Source: Bacillus sp. ISL-34
GTDB taxonomy: Bacteria > Bacillota > Bacilli > Bacillales > DSM-1321
DNA: 64,000 nucleotides
Assembly (NCBI RefSeq): GCF_018613325.1
Contig: NZ_JAGGQJ010000005.1
Span: 1-64,000, forward strand
Direction: 5' to 3'
Notes under the pieces: generated by a model
What the model was told of the DNA's origin: nothing
Seen by the model: the letters and a program-made list of their open reading frames with translations, nothing else
The model's database searches: none
Shown: piece by piece, positions 27,708-36,135 of the stretch
Position numbering within the stretch: position 1 is the first letter of the stretch
Layout of the letters: each line of letters opens with the position of its first letter
Translations under genes and position numbers: made by a program

Positions 27708-27736
27708 ATTATTGCATCAAAATTAAGATATTACAA
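27708..27736 (-). promoter_or_regulatory. Candidate SigA promoter of the dpp operon
   Basis: TTGTAA (27736-27731, 4 of 6) and AATAAT (27713-27708, 5 of 6) are separated by 17 bp, about 50 bp upstream of dppD. Confidence 0.45.
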
Positions 27737-27738
27737 TA

Positions 27739-27753
27739 TATTTTCTAAAAATT
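27739..27753. promoter_or_regulatory. CodY-box candidate upstream of dpp
   Basis: TATTTTCTAAAAATT matches the CodY consensus AATTTTCWGAAAATT at 13 of 15 positions. It sits next to the putative -35 element of the dpp promoter. B. subtilis dpp is a classical CodY target, so nutrient repression here is a reasonable inference, although the region is AT-rich. Confidence 0.55.
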
Positions 27754-27806
27754 CTAATTTAACAGAATTATTTTTTATTTTTTTCTATTCACACACTTTT
27801 TGGCAC

Positions 27807-27832
27807 AAAAAAAAGACTGCAAATTTGCAGTC
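27807..27832 (-). terminator. Terminator downstream of ssbB
   Basis: The perfect palindrome GACTGCAAATTTGCAGTC (27815-27832) is followed by U8 on the minus strand (A-run 27807-27814). It lies 330 bp past the ssbB stop, implying a long 3' transcript that includes the small ORF at 27985-28146. Confidence 0.8.
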
Positions 27833-27984
27833 ATTACAAAAGGGGAAACAGATAAATCGATTTTATTAAGGGTAAATCGGGGTTTCCAGCGAGGAAGAAG
27901 CTATATTAGCTTTGGGGAATGAATGGATGAAAATGAATTCTATATACTACTGTCATGTTTTACTAATTAGTGCTGAAATTCTGT

Positions 27985-28146
27985 TCACTTATTTTTCATT
28001 ATGGTCATATAAATACTTTTTTTGTTTCCAATGTAGTAAGCATCAAATTGAGCAATCCTAATATTGACGGAATGATCACTAATGGTTTTTCCGCTACTAC
28101 TTTTTCTTAATAACAACCATGCTTCTGTCCTGAGGCGAGCCATCAT
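27985..28146 (-). CDS. Doubtful small ORF in frame behind ssbB
   Basis: After the ssbB TAG at 28165-28167, six sense codons lead to ATG-ATG at 28141-28146 and a 53-residue frame ending TGA at 27985-27987. It is in the same frame as ssbB. The predicted sequence is basic and protein-like (contains HSVNIRIAQFDAYYIGNKKS), but no ribosome site is visible. It could be a remnant of a formerly separate gene or a chance frame. Confidence 0.3.
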   Translation of the reverse strand: MMARLRTEAWLLLRKSSSGKTISDHSVNIRIAQFDAYYIGNKKSIYMTIMKNK

Positions 28147-28164
28147 GCCCGACTCTACGTAAAA

Positions 28165-28527
28165 CTATAAACCAATATGTTCAAAATCCTTCGGCTTGAC
28201 ATCATTTTGTTTAGACCCAATGAATTGAACCCTCTCGGCGACCACTTCAGTTACATATACATATTTACCCTCCTGATTTTCGTATCTCCTTGTTTGTATC
28301 CTGCCAGTTATGCCAATTATGGCACCTTTTTTACAATACTGAGCAGTATTTTCAGCCGACTTTTTCCATATGATACACTGTACAAAGTCTGCCTCATAGT
28401 TACCGACAGTATTACGAAAGTTCCGGTTTACCGCTAACGTGATATTGGAAACAGCCTTGCCATCGGGTGTGTATCTTAATTCGGGATCCTTCGTAAGCCT
28501 GCCGACGAGGGTAACTTGGTTAATCAT
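28165..28527 (-). CDS. ssbB: Single-stranded DNA-binding protein, SsbB type
   Basis: A 120-residue OB-fold SSB. It starts [23 protein letters not shown] and contains [20 protein letters not shown] and the [21 protein letters not shown] segment. It lacks the long flexible tail and the DDDLPF-like acidic tip of SsbA, so it is the short SsbB paralogue that in B. subtilis coats incoming DNA during transformation. AGGAAGGAG precedes the ATG. It is divergent from ywpF, as in B. subtilis where the ywp genes neighbour ssbB. A possible ComK box lies upstream. Confidence 0.93.
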   Translation of the reverse strand: MINQVTLVGRLTKDPELRYTPDGKAVSNITLAVNRNFRNTVGNYEADFVQCIIWKKSAENTAQYCKKGAIIGITGRIQTRRYENQEGKYVYVTEVVAERVQFIGSKQNDVKPKDFEHIGL

Positions 28528-28625
28528 ATTTTCACTCCTTCCTCTTTAATATGCTTTAATCATACTCCTTCTTCCTTCGATTAAAAAATGGAGGAAATGG
28601 TCTGATTACACCAATTTTCTTCATA

Positions 28626-28659
28626 AAAAACCGTTTGAATCGATGCAAAATCATTTTTT
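28626..28659. promoter_or_regulatory. Possible ComK box between ssbB and ywpF
   Basis: AAAA-N5-TTGA (28626-28638), an 8-bp spacer, and AAAA-N5-TTTT (28647-28659) fit the ComK pattern AAAAN5TTTT-N8-AAAAN5TTTT at 14 of 16 defined bases, 100-130 bp upstream of ssbB. The region is AT-rich, so chance matches are not rare; the known ComK control of ssbB in B. subtilis raises the prior. Confidence 0.4.
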
Positions 28660-28887
28660 ATTGGTTAAAATCAGTTGAAAAGCGAAAAGTTAACAAAATT
28701 AAATATTTTGCAAATTTTTATTCTATCCTTCATAATTTAGACAAATGTTGGGTATTCATTTCATTAAGGGACTTTTTTTTAGTATGATATAATTACCTTT
28801 AAAAGGATTAATCGATATGTACCATTTCAAAATTTACGTTTAAGAGAGGTAATTACCGCTCTTTCTTGCAAGAAACGGAGGAATTAG

Positions 28888-29322
28888 ATGAAATCATTTA
28901 AATTAATCTCGTTGCAAATTGTAACTGAAAATTTTAACTTGATTGATATTGCATTAACAGATGGATTGATTATAAATAAAGAAAACGATGCTAGATCATG
29001 GTTACTGGAAGCCTTTGTGGAAGAAAATCAGTTCAAAGAGCTTGAACCTTCACTTCCCGATATAGACGGAGAGGTGTATATCCAGGCCATCATTACCAAC
29101 AAGGATAATGAACCGGCTTTGTTTCACACTGTACTACGCACAATAAGAAAGGTAGGCAGCCATTATAGCCTTCTATTCGTTGGTCACATCCAAAAAACAC
29201 GGAGCAAATATGCAGAACTCCTTCTTGAAGATTTGGTCCAAAAAGGTCTCGTCGGCGATGAATTAATAAAAGAATTCAAGCAAAAAATCCGCTCAAAGCC
29301 TAAATTAGCAACCAATAAATAA
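28888..29322 (+). CDS. ywpF: YwpF-like conserved hypothetical protein
   Basis: A 144-residue soluble protein starting MKSFKLISLQIVTEN, preceded by AACGGAGG. The internal IDIALTDGLIINKENDARSWLLEAFV and the basic tail resemble B. subtilis YwpF, whose function is not established. The genomic position next to ssbB supports the assignment. No membrane segment. Followed by a long bidirectional hairpin. Confidence 0.75.
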   Translation: MKSFKLISLQIVTENFNLIDIALTDGLIINKENDARSWLLEAFVEENQFKELEPSLPDIDGEVYIQAIITNKDNEPALFHTVLRTIRKVGSHYSLLFVGHIQKTRSKYAELLLEDLVQKGLVGDELIKEFKQKIRSKPKLATNK

Positions 29323-29365
29323 AAAACCCTTCCCTTAATTCCCATCCCCTAATCGAATGCACATA

Positions 29366-29424
29366 AAAAAGACTGACTTAGATGAAGAAGGATATCGATC
29401 CCCTTCTTACCTAAGCCAGTCTTT
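29366..29424. terminator. Bidirectional terminator between ywpF and the Asn/Asp-rich lipoprotein
   Basis: A 23-24-bp imperfect stem pairs AAAGACTGACTTAG... (from 29368) with ...CTAAGCCAGTCTTT (to 29424). It lies between convergent genes. Confidence 0.85.
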
Positions 29425-29439
29425 GTCATTCTGTGCTAA

Positions 29440-29739
29440 TTACTTATTGTTGTCGCCATTTTTATCAGCGTCTTCAATCAAGTCATCGGCATCATTATCG
29501 ACGTTATTATCGTCGTTTTCAAGCAATCCATCATCATTACCGTTCATGCCGTTATCATCCGTGCCGTTGTTATCATTTGTACCGTTGTTATCATTTCCAC
29601 CATTGTTATCATCTTCCATGATGTTGTTATCTTCTTCTGGTGCGGGATTGTTGTTGTCATTATTATCCGTTCCACATCCAGCAAGGAACATAATAGATAA
29701 TAAAGATCCCCCAATTAGTGCAAAAATTTTCTTCATCAT
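29440..29739 (-). CDS. Asn/Asp/Gly-rich low-complexity lipoprotein
   Basis: 99 residues from the ATG at 29739 (GGGAGG 9 nt upstream). The signal peptide has lipobox LAGC, and nearly all of the mature chain is Asn, Asp, Gly and Glu with repeats such as NDNNGTNDNNGTDDNG. The coding DNA is a degenerate trinucleotide/18-bp repeat, so length may vary between strains. The mature protein should be strongly acidic and disordered on the outer membrane face. Function unknown; cation binding is only a guess. Confidence 0.75.
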   Translation of the reverse strand: MMKKIFALIGGSLLSIMFLAGCGTDNNDNNNPAPEEDNNIMEDDNNGGNDNNGTNDNNGTDDNGMNGNDDGLLENDDNNVDNDADDLIEDADKNGDNNK

Positions 29740-29849
29740 TTTTGGCAACCTCCCTTCTTTCTTTATCATTAGCTATTTTGCCCGAATGTGAAAATAACTT
29801 GCGTCCTATTTTAAATTTAAAAAGAAAATCCGCTTGGAATTTAATCAAT

Positions 29850-29880
29850 AAAAAATGCCGGACATAAAAATGTCCGGCAT
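29850..29880 (-). terminator. Terminator downstream of fabZ
   Basis: The 10-bp perfect stem ATGCCGGACA/TGTCCGGCAT (29855-29864 with 29871-29880) is followed by U6 on the minus strand. It lies 150 bp past the fabZ stop. Confidence 0.85.
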
Positions 29881-30030
29881 TCAAAGGGAGAATAGATAGT
29901 TCGTAAAACCGCTTGCTTTAAAAAAGCAATGCAGTGCTATTTATATACACCGCTTCACGACTTCTTAAACCATTTTTTTGAAAAATACAGTTAAATTAGT
30001 CCATTTCCCTTACGAAAATGAATGAATTTC

Positions 30031-30459
30031 TTATTTGTCACCAAAAGCAAACATGATATCGGCTTCACATGCTGTTTCTCCATCAACCGTTGCCACTGCT
30101 TTCCCTTTACCCATTGACCCTCTCATACGTACTATTTCCACTTCCAGACGCAGCTGATCACCTGGTTTTACTTGCTTTTTAAAACGGCAATTATCAATCC
30201 CAGCAAAAAATGCAAGCCGTCCTTTGTATTCTTCCTGTTTCAAGACGGCTACAGCGCCAACTTGCGCTAATGCCTCTACAATTAAAACACCAGGCATAAC
30301 TGGATAATCGGGGAAATGGCCATTAAAGAATTCTTCATTTGCTGAGACATTCTTCAATCCAACCGCTCTTTTCCCTTCATCTATTTCAATGATCCTGTCG
30401 ACTAATAAGAATGGGTAACGATGCGGAATAATTTCCTTTATTTGTGTGATATCAAGCAT
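30031..30459 (-). CDS. fabZ: 3-hydroxyacyl-ACP dehydratase FabZ
   Basis: A 142-residue hot-dog fold enzyme that dehydrates 3-hydroxyacyl-ACP to trans-2-enoyl-ACP in fatty acid elongation. The catalytic pair is His48 in [13 protein letters not shown] and Glu62 in [21 protein letters not shown] precedes the ATG. In B. subtilis fabZ (ywpB) lies in the same neighbourhood, near flhO-flhP. Cytosolic. Confidence 0.95.
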   Translation of the reverse strand: MLDITQIKEIIPHRYPFLLVDRIIEIDEGKRAVGLKNVSANEEFFNGHFPDYPVMPGVLIVEALAQVGAVAVLKQEEYKGRLAFFAGIDNCRFKKQVKPGDQLRLEVEIVRMRGSMGKGKAVATVDGETACEADIMFAFGDK

Positions 30460-30500
30460 ACTTGTTCCTCCTATGACTTAAATATTTCAAACATAACGTA

Positions 30501-30534
30501 AACTCGCCCCTGTCATGATGACAGAGGCGTAGTT
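30501..30534 (-). terminator. Hairpin downstream of the EpuA-like gene
   Basis: An 11-bp stem CGCCCCTGTCA/TGACAGAGGCG (30505-30515 with 30519-30529) extended by AACT/AGTT. No U-run follows, so terminator strength is uncertain. Confidence 0.5.
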
Positions 30535-30587
30535 GCCATGTAATATAAATCCGCTAACGACAGCAACTACTTCAAAAAAACATGGAA

Positions 30588-30842
30588 CTACGCGCCCTTG
30601 TTCACTATATCAATAATATGGGTCCATGTGGATTTTTGGAAAACATCCATTGCATGTCCTCCACCAATCACACTGTATCCTAATAGTGCCCCGGATAATA
30701 CAGCAATGAAAATCAATCCGATAACAATGAGTAAACGAAGCCAAATCGGCAAAAGACGGACCTTGATTCTACGATTCGGTTTCGCCTCAACTTCCTTTAT
30801 CTCTTCTTCAATTTGTTGTCTCATTACACGATTTTGTTCCAT
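30588..30842 (-). CDS. Small EpuA-like membrane protein
   Basis: 84 residues: a charged N-terminal half (MEQNRVMRQQIEEEIKEVEA, then RRIKVRLLPIW) and one TM segment (about 35-57). The pattern fits the EpuA family, often annotated as DNA-directed RNA polymerase subunit beta through its Pfam name. That label should not be taken as evidence of polymerase function; it is more likely a small membrane-anchored protein of unknown role. GGAG lies 14 nt upstream, a long spacing. Confidence 0.65.
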   Translation of the reverse strand: MEQNRVMRQQIEEEIKEVEAKPNRRIKVRLLPIWLRLLIVIGLIFIAVLSGALLGYSVIGGGHAMDVFQKSTWTHIIDIVNKGA

Positions 30843-31010
30843 ATAGAATGTGAAAGCTCCTTTTAAGAAAACTCGCCGGCTGATTTTCCCTATAAACCAG
30901 AAATTCAGCAGCTATGCAAAATGATCGGCACGAACGATTCCCTTTGTTATGAATTCATTATAACCGATTTGCTCTAATTCCGCAGGGAGACATTTTATTT
31001 ACCAGATACC

Positions 31011-31853
31011 TTAACGGATTCCATTGACTAATCCGCTCATTTGATCGGCCATCGTTACCGCCCGGGACTGAAATTGGTAAGACCGCTGAACATTGATTAG
31101 ATCCGTCATTTCTTTGGAAAGATCGACATTTGAGGACTCCAGAGTGCCTTGACGGACTGCTGCCTGGTTGCGGGAATCCCCTGTTAGTGCGGTCATGATA
31201 TCTTCTTCAGTAACACCCAAGGCATTGAAGTTTTTGGGCAGGCCAAGTAAATTTCCGCCTAGCCGGTCAAGAAATTGCGGTTTCTTTACCGAAACGATCC
31301 CGAGCCCAAAACTCTTTTCACCATATTCTTCCGTATCCACTATCAATAAGCCATTTTCCGAAATCTTAATGTCTTTAATATTTCCCTCTATGAGGATCGG
31401 TTCACCATTTTCATCAAGGACTTTATGTCCAGCAGAGGTAACGAGCATCATTTGGTCGTTAGCATTAGGAGATAAATAAAAGGCCCCATCCCTTGTAAGC
31501 CTTGTATTGATCCCATTGCCGTCCTGAACGCTTACGGTGAAGAATTGGTCCTCCCGGGTGAATGCAGCATCAAGATTGCGGTCCGTCGTCTTTAAGGCTC
31601 CCTGTGAAAGCGCCAATTGAGATTGGCTTATCATGGCACCTGTTCCCTGACGGATGCCAGGTGTGGTCAACCTTCCTTTTTCCTTGGTCTCACTCGGTTG
31701 ATTATTGAAACTCTGTGTCAATAAGTCATTGAAACTCGTTTGGGTCTTTTTGTAGGCAGTCGTGTCCACATTCGCGATATTATTACTTATTTGATCGATT
31801 TTACTTTGAAGTTGGTTCAGCGTATTCGTCGCCGTCATCATCGTCCGATTCAT
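31011..31853 (-). CDS. flhP: Flagellar rod protein FlhP
   Basis: A 280-residue FlgF/FlgG-type axial protein. The N-terminal rod motif QSKIDQISNNIANVDTTAYKKTQTSF and the C-terminal SNVDLSKEMTDLINVQRSYQFQSRAV form the characteristic coiled-coil ends. In B. subtilis FlhO and FlhP are distal rod components. The gene is 54 bp downstream of flhO and co-transcribed from the SigD-like promoter at 32802. AAGGGG precedes the ATG. Confidence 0.92.
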   Translation of the reverse strand: MNRTMMTATNTLNQLQSKIDQISNNIANVDTTAYKKTQTSFNDLLTQSFNNQPSETKEKGRLTTPGIRQGTGAMISQSQLALSQGALKTTDRNLDAAFTREDQFFTVSVQDGNGINTRLTRDGAFYLSPNANDQMMLVTSAGHKVLDENGEPILIEGNIKDIKISENGLLIVDTEEYGEKSFGLGIVSVKKPQFLDRLGGNLLGLPKNFNALGVTEEDIMTALTGDSRNQAAVRQGTLESSNVDLSKEMTDLINVQRSYQFQSRAVTMADQMSGLVNGIR

Positions 31854-31907
31854 GGTTTTTCCCCTTACATGTTCAAATTTCCAAGATCATTTTTCCCTAC
31901 TGTTCAA

Positions 31908-32747
31908 TTAAAGCCTGCCAACCTCATTGACTGCTTTATCCAAACTTTTATCATAGGCTTGAAGAACCTTCTGACTCGCTTCAAAAGAGCGGTATGCCGA
32001 CATCATTTCTGTCATCGTCCTCGATTGGTCAACATTGGAGCCTTCAAGAAAGCCTTGCTTAGTAGAAAAACCGACATCTGCAGCCGCGTATGCGCTAGGT
32101 AAACCCCCATCATTCACAGCCTTATATAGGCCTTCCCCATCCTTCATGAGCTGTAATGACGGATCATCCGAATAACCGATGCCCATACGTGCGGTTTGAA
32201 CATTTCCTTCTAAAATAACACCGTTTTCCGCTACTGTGAACTGATCGCTATCAAGCTTGATCTTTTCATTATTTTCGTTCAATACATAATGACCCGAAGG
32301 CGTGGTCAGATAACCTTGCCCATCCAGGGTGAAACTGCCGTTACGCGTATAACGGATAGCACCATCACCATCCTGGACAGTAAAAAACACCGATCCTTGC
32401 CGACCCGTTTCTTCATTGACCGGAAGATTTTCATCAACCAAGGAAATATCCGTATTAAGCTGAGTTTCCTCCAATGTACCCTGGGTAAATAAAGGATTCG
32501 CCTCCTGTACGTAAACACCCGTACTGAGCCCTCCAACCTGGGATACGTTAAACATGCTCAATTTGTTCTCCGTAGGAACCGTTTTACCGCCCATGTTGCT
32601 TATGAGCATTTCCGGAAAAGACCTTACACTCATTTGATCCGCTTTATACCCTGTTGTATTCGCATTGGACATATTGTTTGTGAGCAATTCTGTGCGCCTT
32701 TGCTGTGTAAGCATTCCGGAAGCAGCCGTATAAAAACCTCTTAACAT
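31908..32747 (-). CDS. flhO: Flagellar rod protein FlhO
   Basis: 279 residues from the ATG at 32747; a GTG three codons earlier overlaps the GAGGAG ribosome site. The N terminus MLRGFYTAASGMLTQQRRTELLTNNMSN and the C-terminal GSNVDQSRTMTEMMSAYRSFEASQKV are the family rod/hook motifs. It pairs with FlhP to complete the flagellar rod outside the membrane. Confidence 0.92.
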   Translation of the reverse strand: MLRGFYTAASGMLTQQRRTELLTNNMSNANTTGYKADQMSVRSFPEMLISNMGGKTVPTENKLSMFNVSQVGGLSTGVYVQEANPLFTQGTLEETQLNTDISLVDENLPVNEETGRQGSVFFTVQDGDGAIRYTRNGSFTLDGQGYLTTPSGHYVLNENNEKIKLDSDQFTVAENGVILEGNVQTARMGIGYSDDPSLQLMKDGEGLYKAVNDGGLPSAYAAADVGFSTKQGFLEGSNVDQSRTMTEMMSAYRSFEASQKVLQAYDKSLDKAVNEVGRL

Positions 32748-32801
32748 CTTCTTCACTCCTCAATCTACATAACTTATCCCGTTCAATTTCCCATATCTAT
32801 C

Positions 32802-32828
32802 TTATCGGACATGAACATCAGTATCTTA
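32802..32828 (-). promoter_or_regulatory. SigD-type promoter of flhO-flhP
   Basis: TAAG (32828-32825), 15 bp, and TCCGATAA (32809-32802) match the SigD consensus TAAA-N15-GCCGATAA at 10 of 12 positions with exact spacing, 55 bp upstream of flhO. The rest of the 32748-33025 gap shows no gene. Confidence 0.7.
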
Positions 32829-33025
32829 AGGAAAAGGAAAAGCATTAGGCAGAAGAATTTGTCTGTATCGTAGGCTAGGTCAGATTTAAAGGAATGGTGT
32901 TAAATTTTCGACTATAAGAAGAGGGCCTATGCTCATCAGTACTAGAACTGCACGCACTTTCACTATGCCTCACGTTTGTCTGAACCTTAGACCCCTATCT
33001 TATGATGCGGATTTCCAGCCGCTTT

Positions 33026-34027
33026 TTAGTTGAATTTGTGCCGTGGCAATTTATCCATATTATCAAGCATGATGCCTGTTCCGATTGCTACACAATCCAT
33101 TGGCTGCTCGGCAACGAGTACTGGGACCTTAAGTTCTTCAGCAAGGAGTAAATCAATCCCGTGAAGCAATGCTCCCCCACCTGTTAAAATGACGCCGCGG
33201 TCGATGATATCAGCAGAAAGTTCTGGGGGCGTCCGCTCAAGTACGCTTTTTGCAGCTTGTACAATGATGGAAACCTGCTCGCGAAGAGCCTCCTCAATTT
33301 CTTCGGAATTGACCGAAATGGTTCTAGGCAAGCCCGATACCATATCGCGCCCACGGATATCGATGACTTCATTACGCGATCCAGGGAAGACGGTTGCAAC
33401 CTGGATTTTAATGTTTTCCGCAGTACGTTCACCAATCAGGAGCTTATACTTCCGCTTGATATAATGTAAAATTTCATTATCGAATTTGTCACCGGCCATT
33501 TTGATAGAAGAAGATGTAACGATATCCCCCATTGAAAGAACGGCAATATCCGTTGTACCCCCGCCAATGTCTACGACCATATTGCCGCTTGGTTGAAAAA
33601 TATCCATGCCGGCACCGATTGCAGCAACTTTTGGTTCTTCTTCAAGAAATACTTTTTTCCCGCCGCTTTTTTCAGCAGCTTCTTTAATCGCCTTTTGTTC
33701 GACACTTGTTATATTGGTCGGGCAGCAGATTAAAATTCTAGGCTTTGAAAGGAAACCTTTCACATTCAATGTATTGATAAAATGCTTAAGCATCGATTCC
33801 GTTACATCAAAATCCGCAATGACACCGTCTTTTAAAGGACGGATTGCGATGATGTTTCCTGGAGTACGGCCTACCATTTTACGAGCTTCCTCCCCGACGG
33901 CAAGAACACGGTTCGTATTCTTATCAATCGCAACTACCGAAGGCTCATTTAACACAATTCCTTTACCTTTGACATGTATAAGAACATTGGCTGTTCCAAG
34001 ATCTATCCCAATATCTCTAGCAAACAT
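33026..34027 (-). CDS. mbl: MreB-like actin Mbl
   Basis: A 333-residue bacterial actin that guides cell-wall elongation. Phosphate 1 motif DIGIDLGTANVLIH, phosphate 2 VVDIGGGTTDIAVLS and the adenosine motif ILTGGGALLHGID are intact. The adjacent flhO-flhP and spoIIID match the B. subtilis mbl locus rather than mreB (linked to mreCD), which supports Mbl. Membrane-associated filaments. No partner gene in the transcription unit is evident. Confidence 0.93.
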   Translation of the reverse strand: MFARDIGIDLGTANVLIHVKGKGIVLNEPSVVAIDKNTNRVLAVGEEARKMVGRTPGNIIAIRPLKDGVIADFDVTESMLKHFINTLNVKGFLSKPRILICCPTNITSVEQKAIKEAAEKSGGKKVFLEEEPKVAAIGAGMDIFQPSGNMVVDIGGGTTDIAVLSMGDIVTSSSIKMAGDKFDNEILHYIKRKYKLLIGERTAENIKIQVATVFPGSRNEVIDIRGRDMVSGLPRTISVNSEEIEEALREQVSIIVQAAKSVLERTPPELSADIIDRGVILTGGGALLHGIDLLLAEELKVPVLVAEQPMDCVAIGTGIMLDNMDKLPRHKFN

Positions 34028-34335
34028 TTCTTAAATCCTCCTTGAATATCCTCACATATAACCTACTTCTGTCCTAATTGTTTATTTTACCATATTGCAT
34101 TGACACAAGTAAGTATGAATTATAAATAAACGCTAATACAGACTATTATTTCCTATTTTGCCAATATGTAATAAAATTAAGTGCTATATGCACTACACTT
34201 CCTCATTTTCCCATAAAAAAAATCCCGGCATGGAACCGCAATCAAGGTTAAAAAAAAGCTGACACTCACTTTCATGTCCCCTTATTCATTCCCCGATTGC
34301 CCGATTCACTTCCAATTGCCGGTATGATCCAAGTA
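34028..34335. other. Gap between mbl and spoIIID
   Basis: 308 bp without a gene. An A-rich stretch at 34217-34230, followed by short GGTT/AACC pairings, may be a weak end signal for spoIIID. Upstream of mbl I see no clear promoter. Confidence 0.3.
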
Positions 34336-34608
34336 TCATTTAACGATTTCTTCTTCTCTTTCAGAACGTTTATATTTTAATTTTGTCGCTTCTCCACCTC
34401 TAAGGTGACGAATGGATTTATGATAATCCAATATATCCTTCACTTCGTTAGCCAAATCAGGATTAATTTCTGGCAGCCTCTCAGTTAAGTCTTTATGCAC
34501 TGTGCTTTTAGAGACTCCGAACTCTTTTGCAATGACGCGGACTGTTTTTCTAGTTTCCACGATATACTTTCCTATCTTGATAGTTCTTTCTTTGATGTAA
34601 TCGTGCAC
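34336..34608 (-). CDS. spoIIID: Sporulation transcription factor SpoIIID
   Basis: 90 residues from the GTG at 34608, with GGGGAGG 7 nt upstream; this gives (M)HDYIKERTIKIGKYIVETR, as in B. subtilis SpoIIID. The helix-turn-helix TVRVIAKEFGVSKSTVHKDL is followed by the basic C-terminal helix. SpoIIID switches mother-cell gene expression from SigE to SigK. The apparent longer N terminus from a TTG at 34626 overlaps the ribosome site and is not used. The tail differs from B. subtilis. Confidence 0.95.
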   Translation of the reverse strand: MHDYIKERTIKIGKYIVETRKTVRVIAKEFGVSKSTVHKDLTERLPEINPDLANEVKDILDYHKSIRHLRGGEATKLKYKRSEREEEIVK

Positions 34609-35044
34609 ACCACTCGACCTCCCCAAATTGGATGTGAGAAGTGTGAAATGAGATTCGTATTTTTCGAATCGAATACCGCTGCCCTATAAACAATGAAAGA
34701 TAGAATTATTCACCTATTAGATAATTTGTAATAAACGATTCCTCACCTCAAACACTCTCTTTGCATGGTTTATAACATCTTATTAGCTTGGTTAAGAATA
34801 TATGCCTAATGGGACAGGAGGTTTGGGTTTATTTCTGATTTTCATCTGTTTCTTTTCCTTAAGATCAAATTATTTCCCAAGAAATTTGTCAGAAATTCGA
34901 AGGTTTCAGCATATTGTCCAATATTTCCTCGAAAGAAAAAAAAGAAAGCCGTTCAAAGTGAACGGCTTCCTTTTACCAAATTTTCAGTTGTTGTCATTCG
35001 TAACGCTCTAGGTTTTTGTTTTGATTTTATTAAAAATCTTAATC
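34609..35044. other. Gap between spoIIID and spoIIQ
   Basis: Contains the spoIIQ terminator (34940-34968) and the unassigned spoIIID promoter region. Plus-strand frames here lack ribosome sites. No gene seen. Confidence 0.4.
34940..34968 (-). terminator. Terminator of spoIIQ
   Basis: AAGCCGTTCA (34946-34955) pairs with TGAACGGCTT (34959-34968); the minus strand continues into a U-rich tract (A-rich 34936-34947). Confidence 0.85.
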
Positions 35045-35983
35045 TTAATTAGATTGATTTAACGAATCTTTTAAGGAATCGCTTTCTTCAGTTGTATCTT
35101 CACCAGGGACAGAGCCTTCCTCATCAGTGCCATTCTCTAAATCAGTGCCCTCGTCAGTTTCGTCAACTGCAGGCGCTTCTTCCGTGCCAGTTTCAGATTC
35201 TTCGACTGCTGGTGTTTCTTCTTTATCAGCTTCAGATCCTTCGACTGCAGGCGTTTCTTCTTTATTAGCTGAATCTTCAAGTTCGCTGCCTTCGGCTTCA
35301 GTTGCCGATTGGATCGCAGAAGCTTGTTTATCAACAAAATCAAGTGGGTTTAACGCAATGTTATCTTTTCTGATTTCGAAGTGGACATGTACGCCAGCCT
35401 CTTCATTGATTTGGCTTTTTCCAGCTGTAGCAATTGCTTGTCCTTGTTTCACTTTGTCACCGACTGCAACCTTAATGTCTTTAACAGATTGATAACGAGT
35501 AACGACGCCATCTTCATGCTCAACTTCAACTAAATTTCCGAGTAACGCATCATCTTGAACTTTCGTTACATTTCCACTTAAGGAAGCTTTTACATCGAAA
35601 GACTTTCCATCTTCCATTGCAATGTCTATACCTTTATTTTGCTCATATCTATTGTTGTAGAAAACCAATGCTTCTTCTTGTGCCTTTTCATCCGCATTCA
35701 CATCATAAAACTGTTTCTTGATAACCGTTTTGTCTGCATCGGCTACAGGCATCTTGATTGTCTCAAGATTACTATTAACCTCTACAGAAGGCTGATCATA
35801 GTTTTTTCCTGTTTCAGCTGATTCCTCTTTGCCATCTTTAGCTGAATCATCAAAACTATTTTGTAATAAGAAGGCCGCGGCTAAGATTATGGCTGCACTT
35901 GCGATATAGATTGCTGATAATGCCCAACGTTGTTTTAGTATACGTCGGATTGTGGAAGTTGGTTTCTTTTCTTCCTCTCTCAT
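35045..35983 (-). CDS. spoIIQ: Stage II sporulation protein SpoIIQ
   Basis: 312 residues from the ATG at 35983 (GAGGTG upstream); an earlier in-frame start lacks a ribosome site. One TM segment (about 28-45) precedes a LytM/M23-like domain at about 110-230 that retains VHVHFEIRK. The usual H-x-G-x-D metal motif reads NKGIDIA, so the first His is replaced, a degenerate site as known for Bacillus SpoIIQ. SpoIIQ (forespore) binds SpoIIIAH (mother cell) in the feeding-tube channel. The C-terminal 75 residues are an acidic repeat (EETPAVE-like units), longer than in B. subtilis (283 residues in total). Confidence 0.93.
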   Translation of the reverse strand: MREEEKKPTSTIRRILKQRWALSAIYIASAAIILAAAFLLQNSFDDSAKDGKEESAETGKNYDQPSVEVNSNLETIKMPVADADKTVIKKQFYDVNADEKAQEEALVFYNNRYEQNKGIDIAMEDGKSFDVKASLSGNVTKVQDDALLGNLVEVEHEDGVVTRYQSVKDIKVAVGDKVKQGQAIATAGKSQINEEAGVHVHFEIRKDNIALNPLDFVDKQASAIQSATEAEGSELEDSANKEETPAVEGSEADKEETPAVEESETGTEEAPAVDETDEGTDLENGTDEEGSVPGEDTTEESDSLKDSLNQSN

Positions 35984-36135
35984 ATTAATCACCTCAGCAA
36001 TCATTCTGAACATTTTGTTAAGATTATATACATTCGGGAAAAAATTTTTTTAGATTTATTTTGTGGAAATGAAACCGATTTTATTCGCAGAATGGTAAAA
36101 TGTTTGGTATCTTACTGTTGAAGGATGTTTAAATC

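Noticed and set aside
30588-30842. Reading the EpuA-like protein as an RNA polymerase subunit
   Set aside because: The name comes from a family label; the 84-residue TM protein shows no polymerase features.
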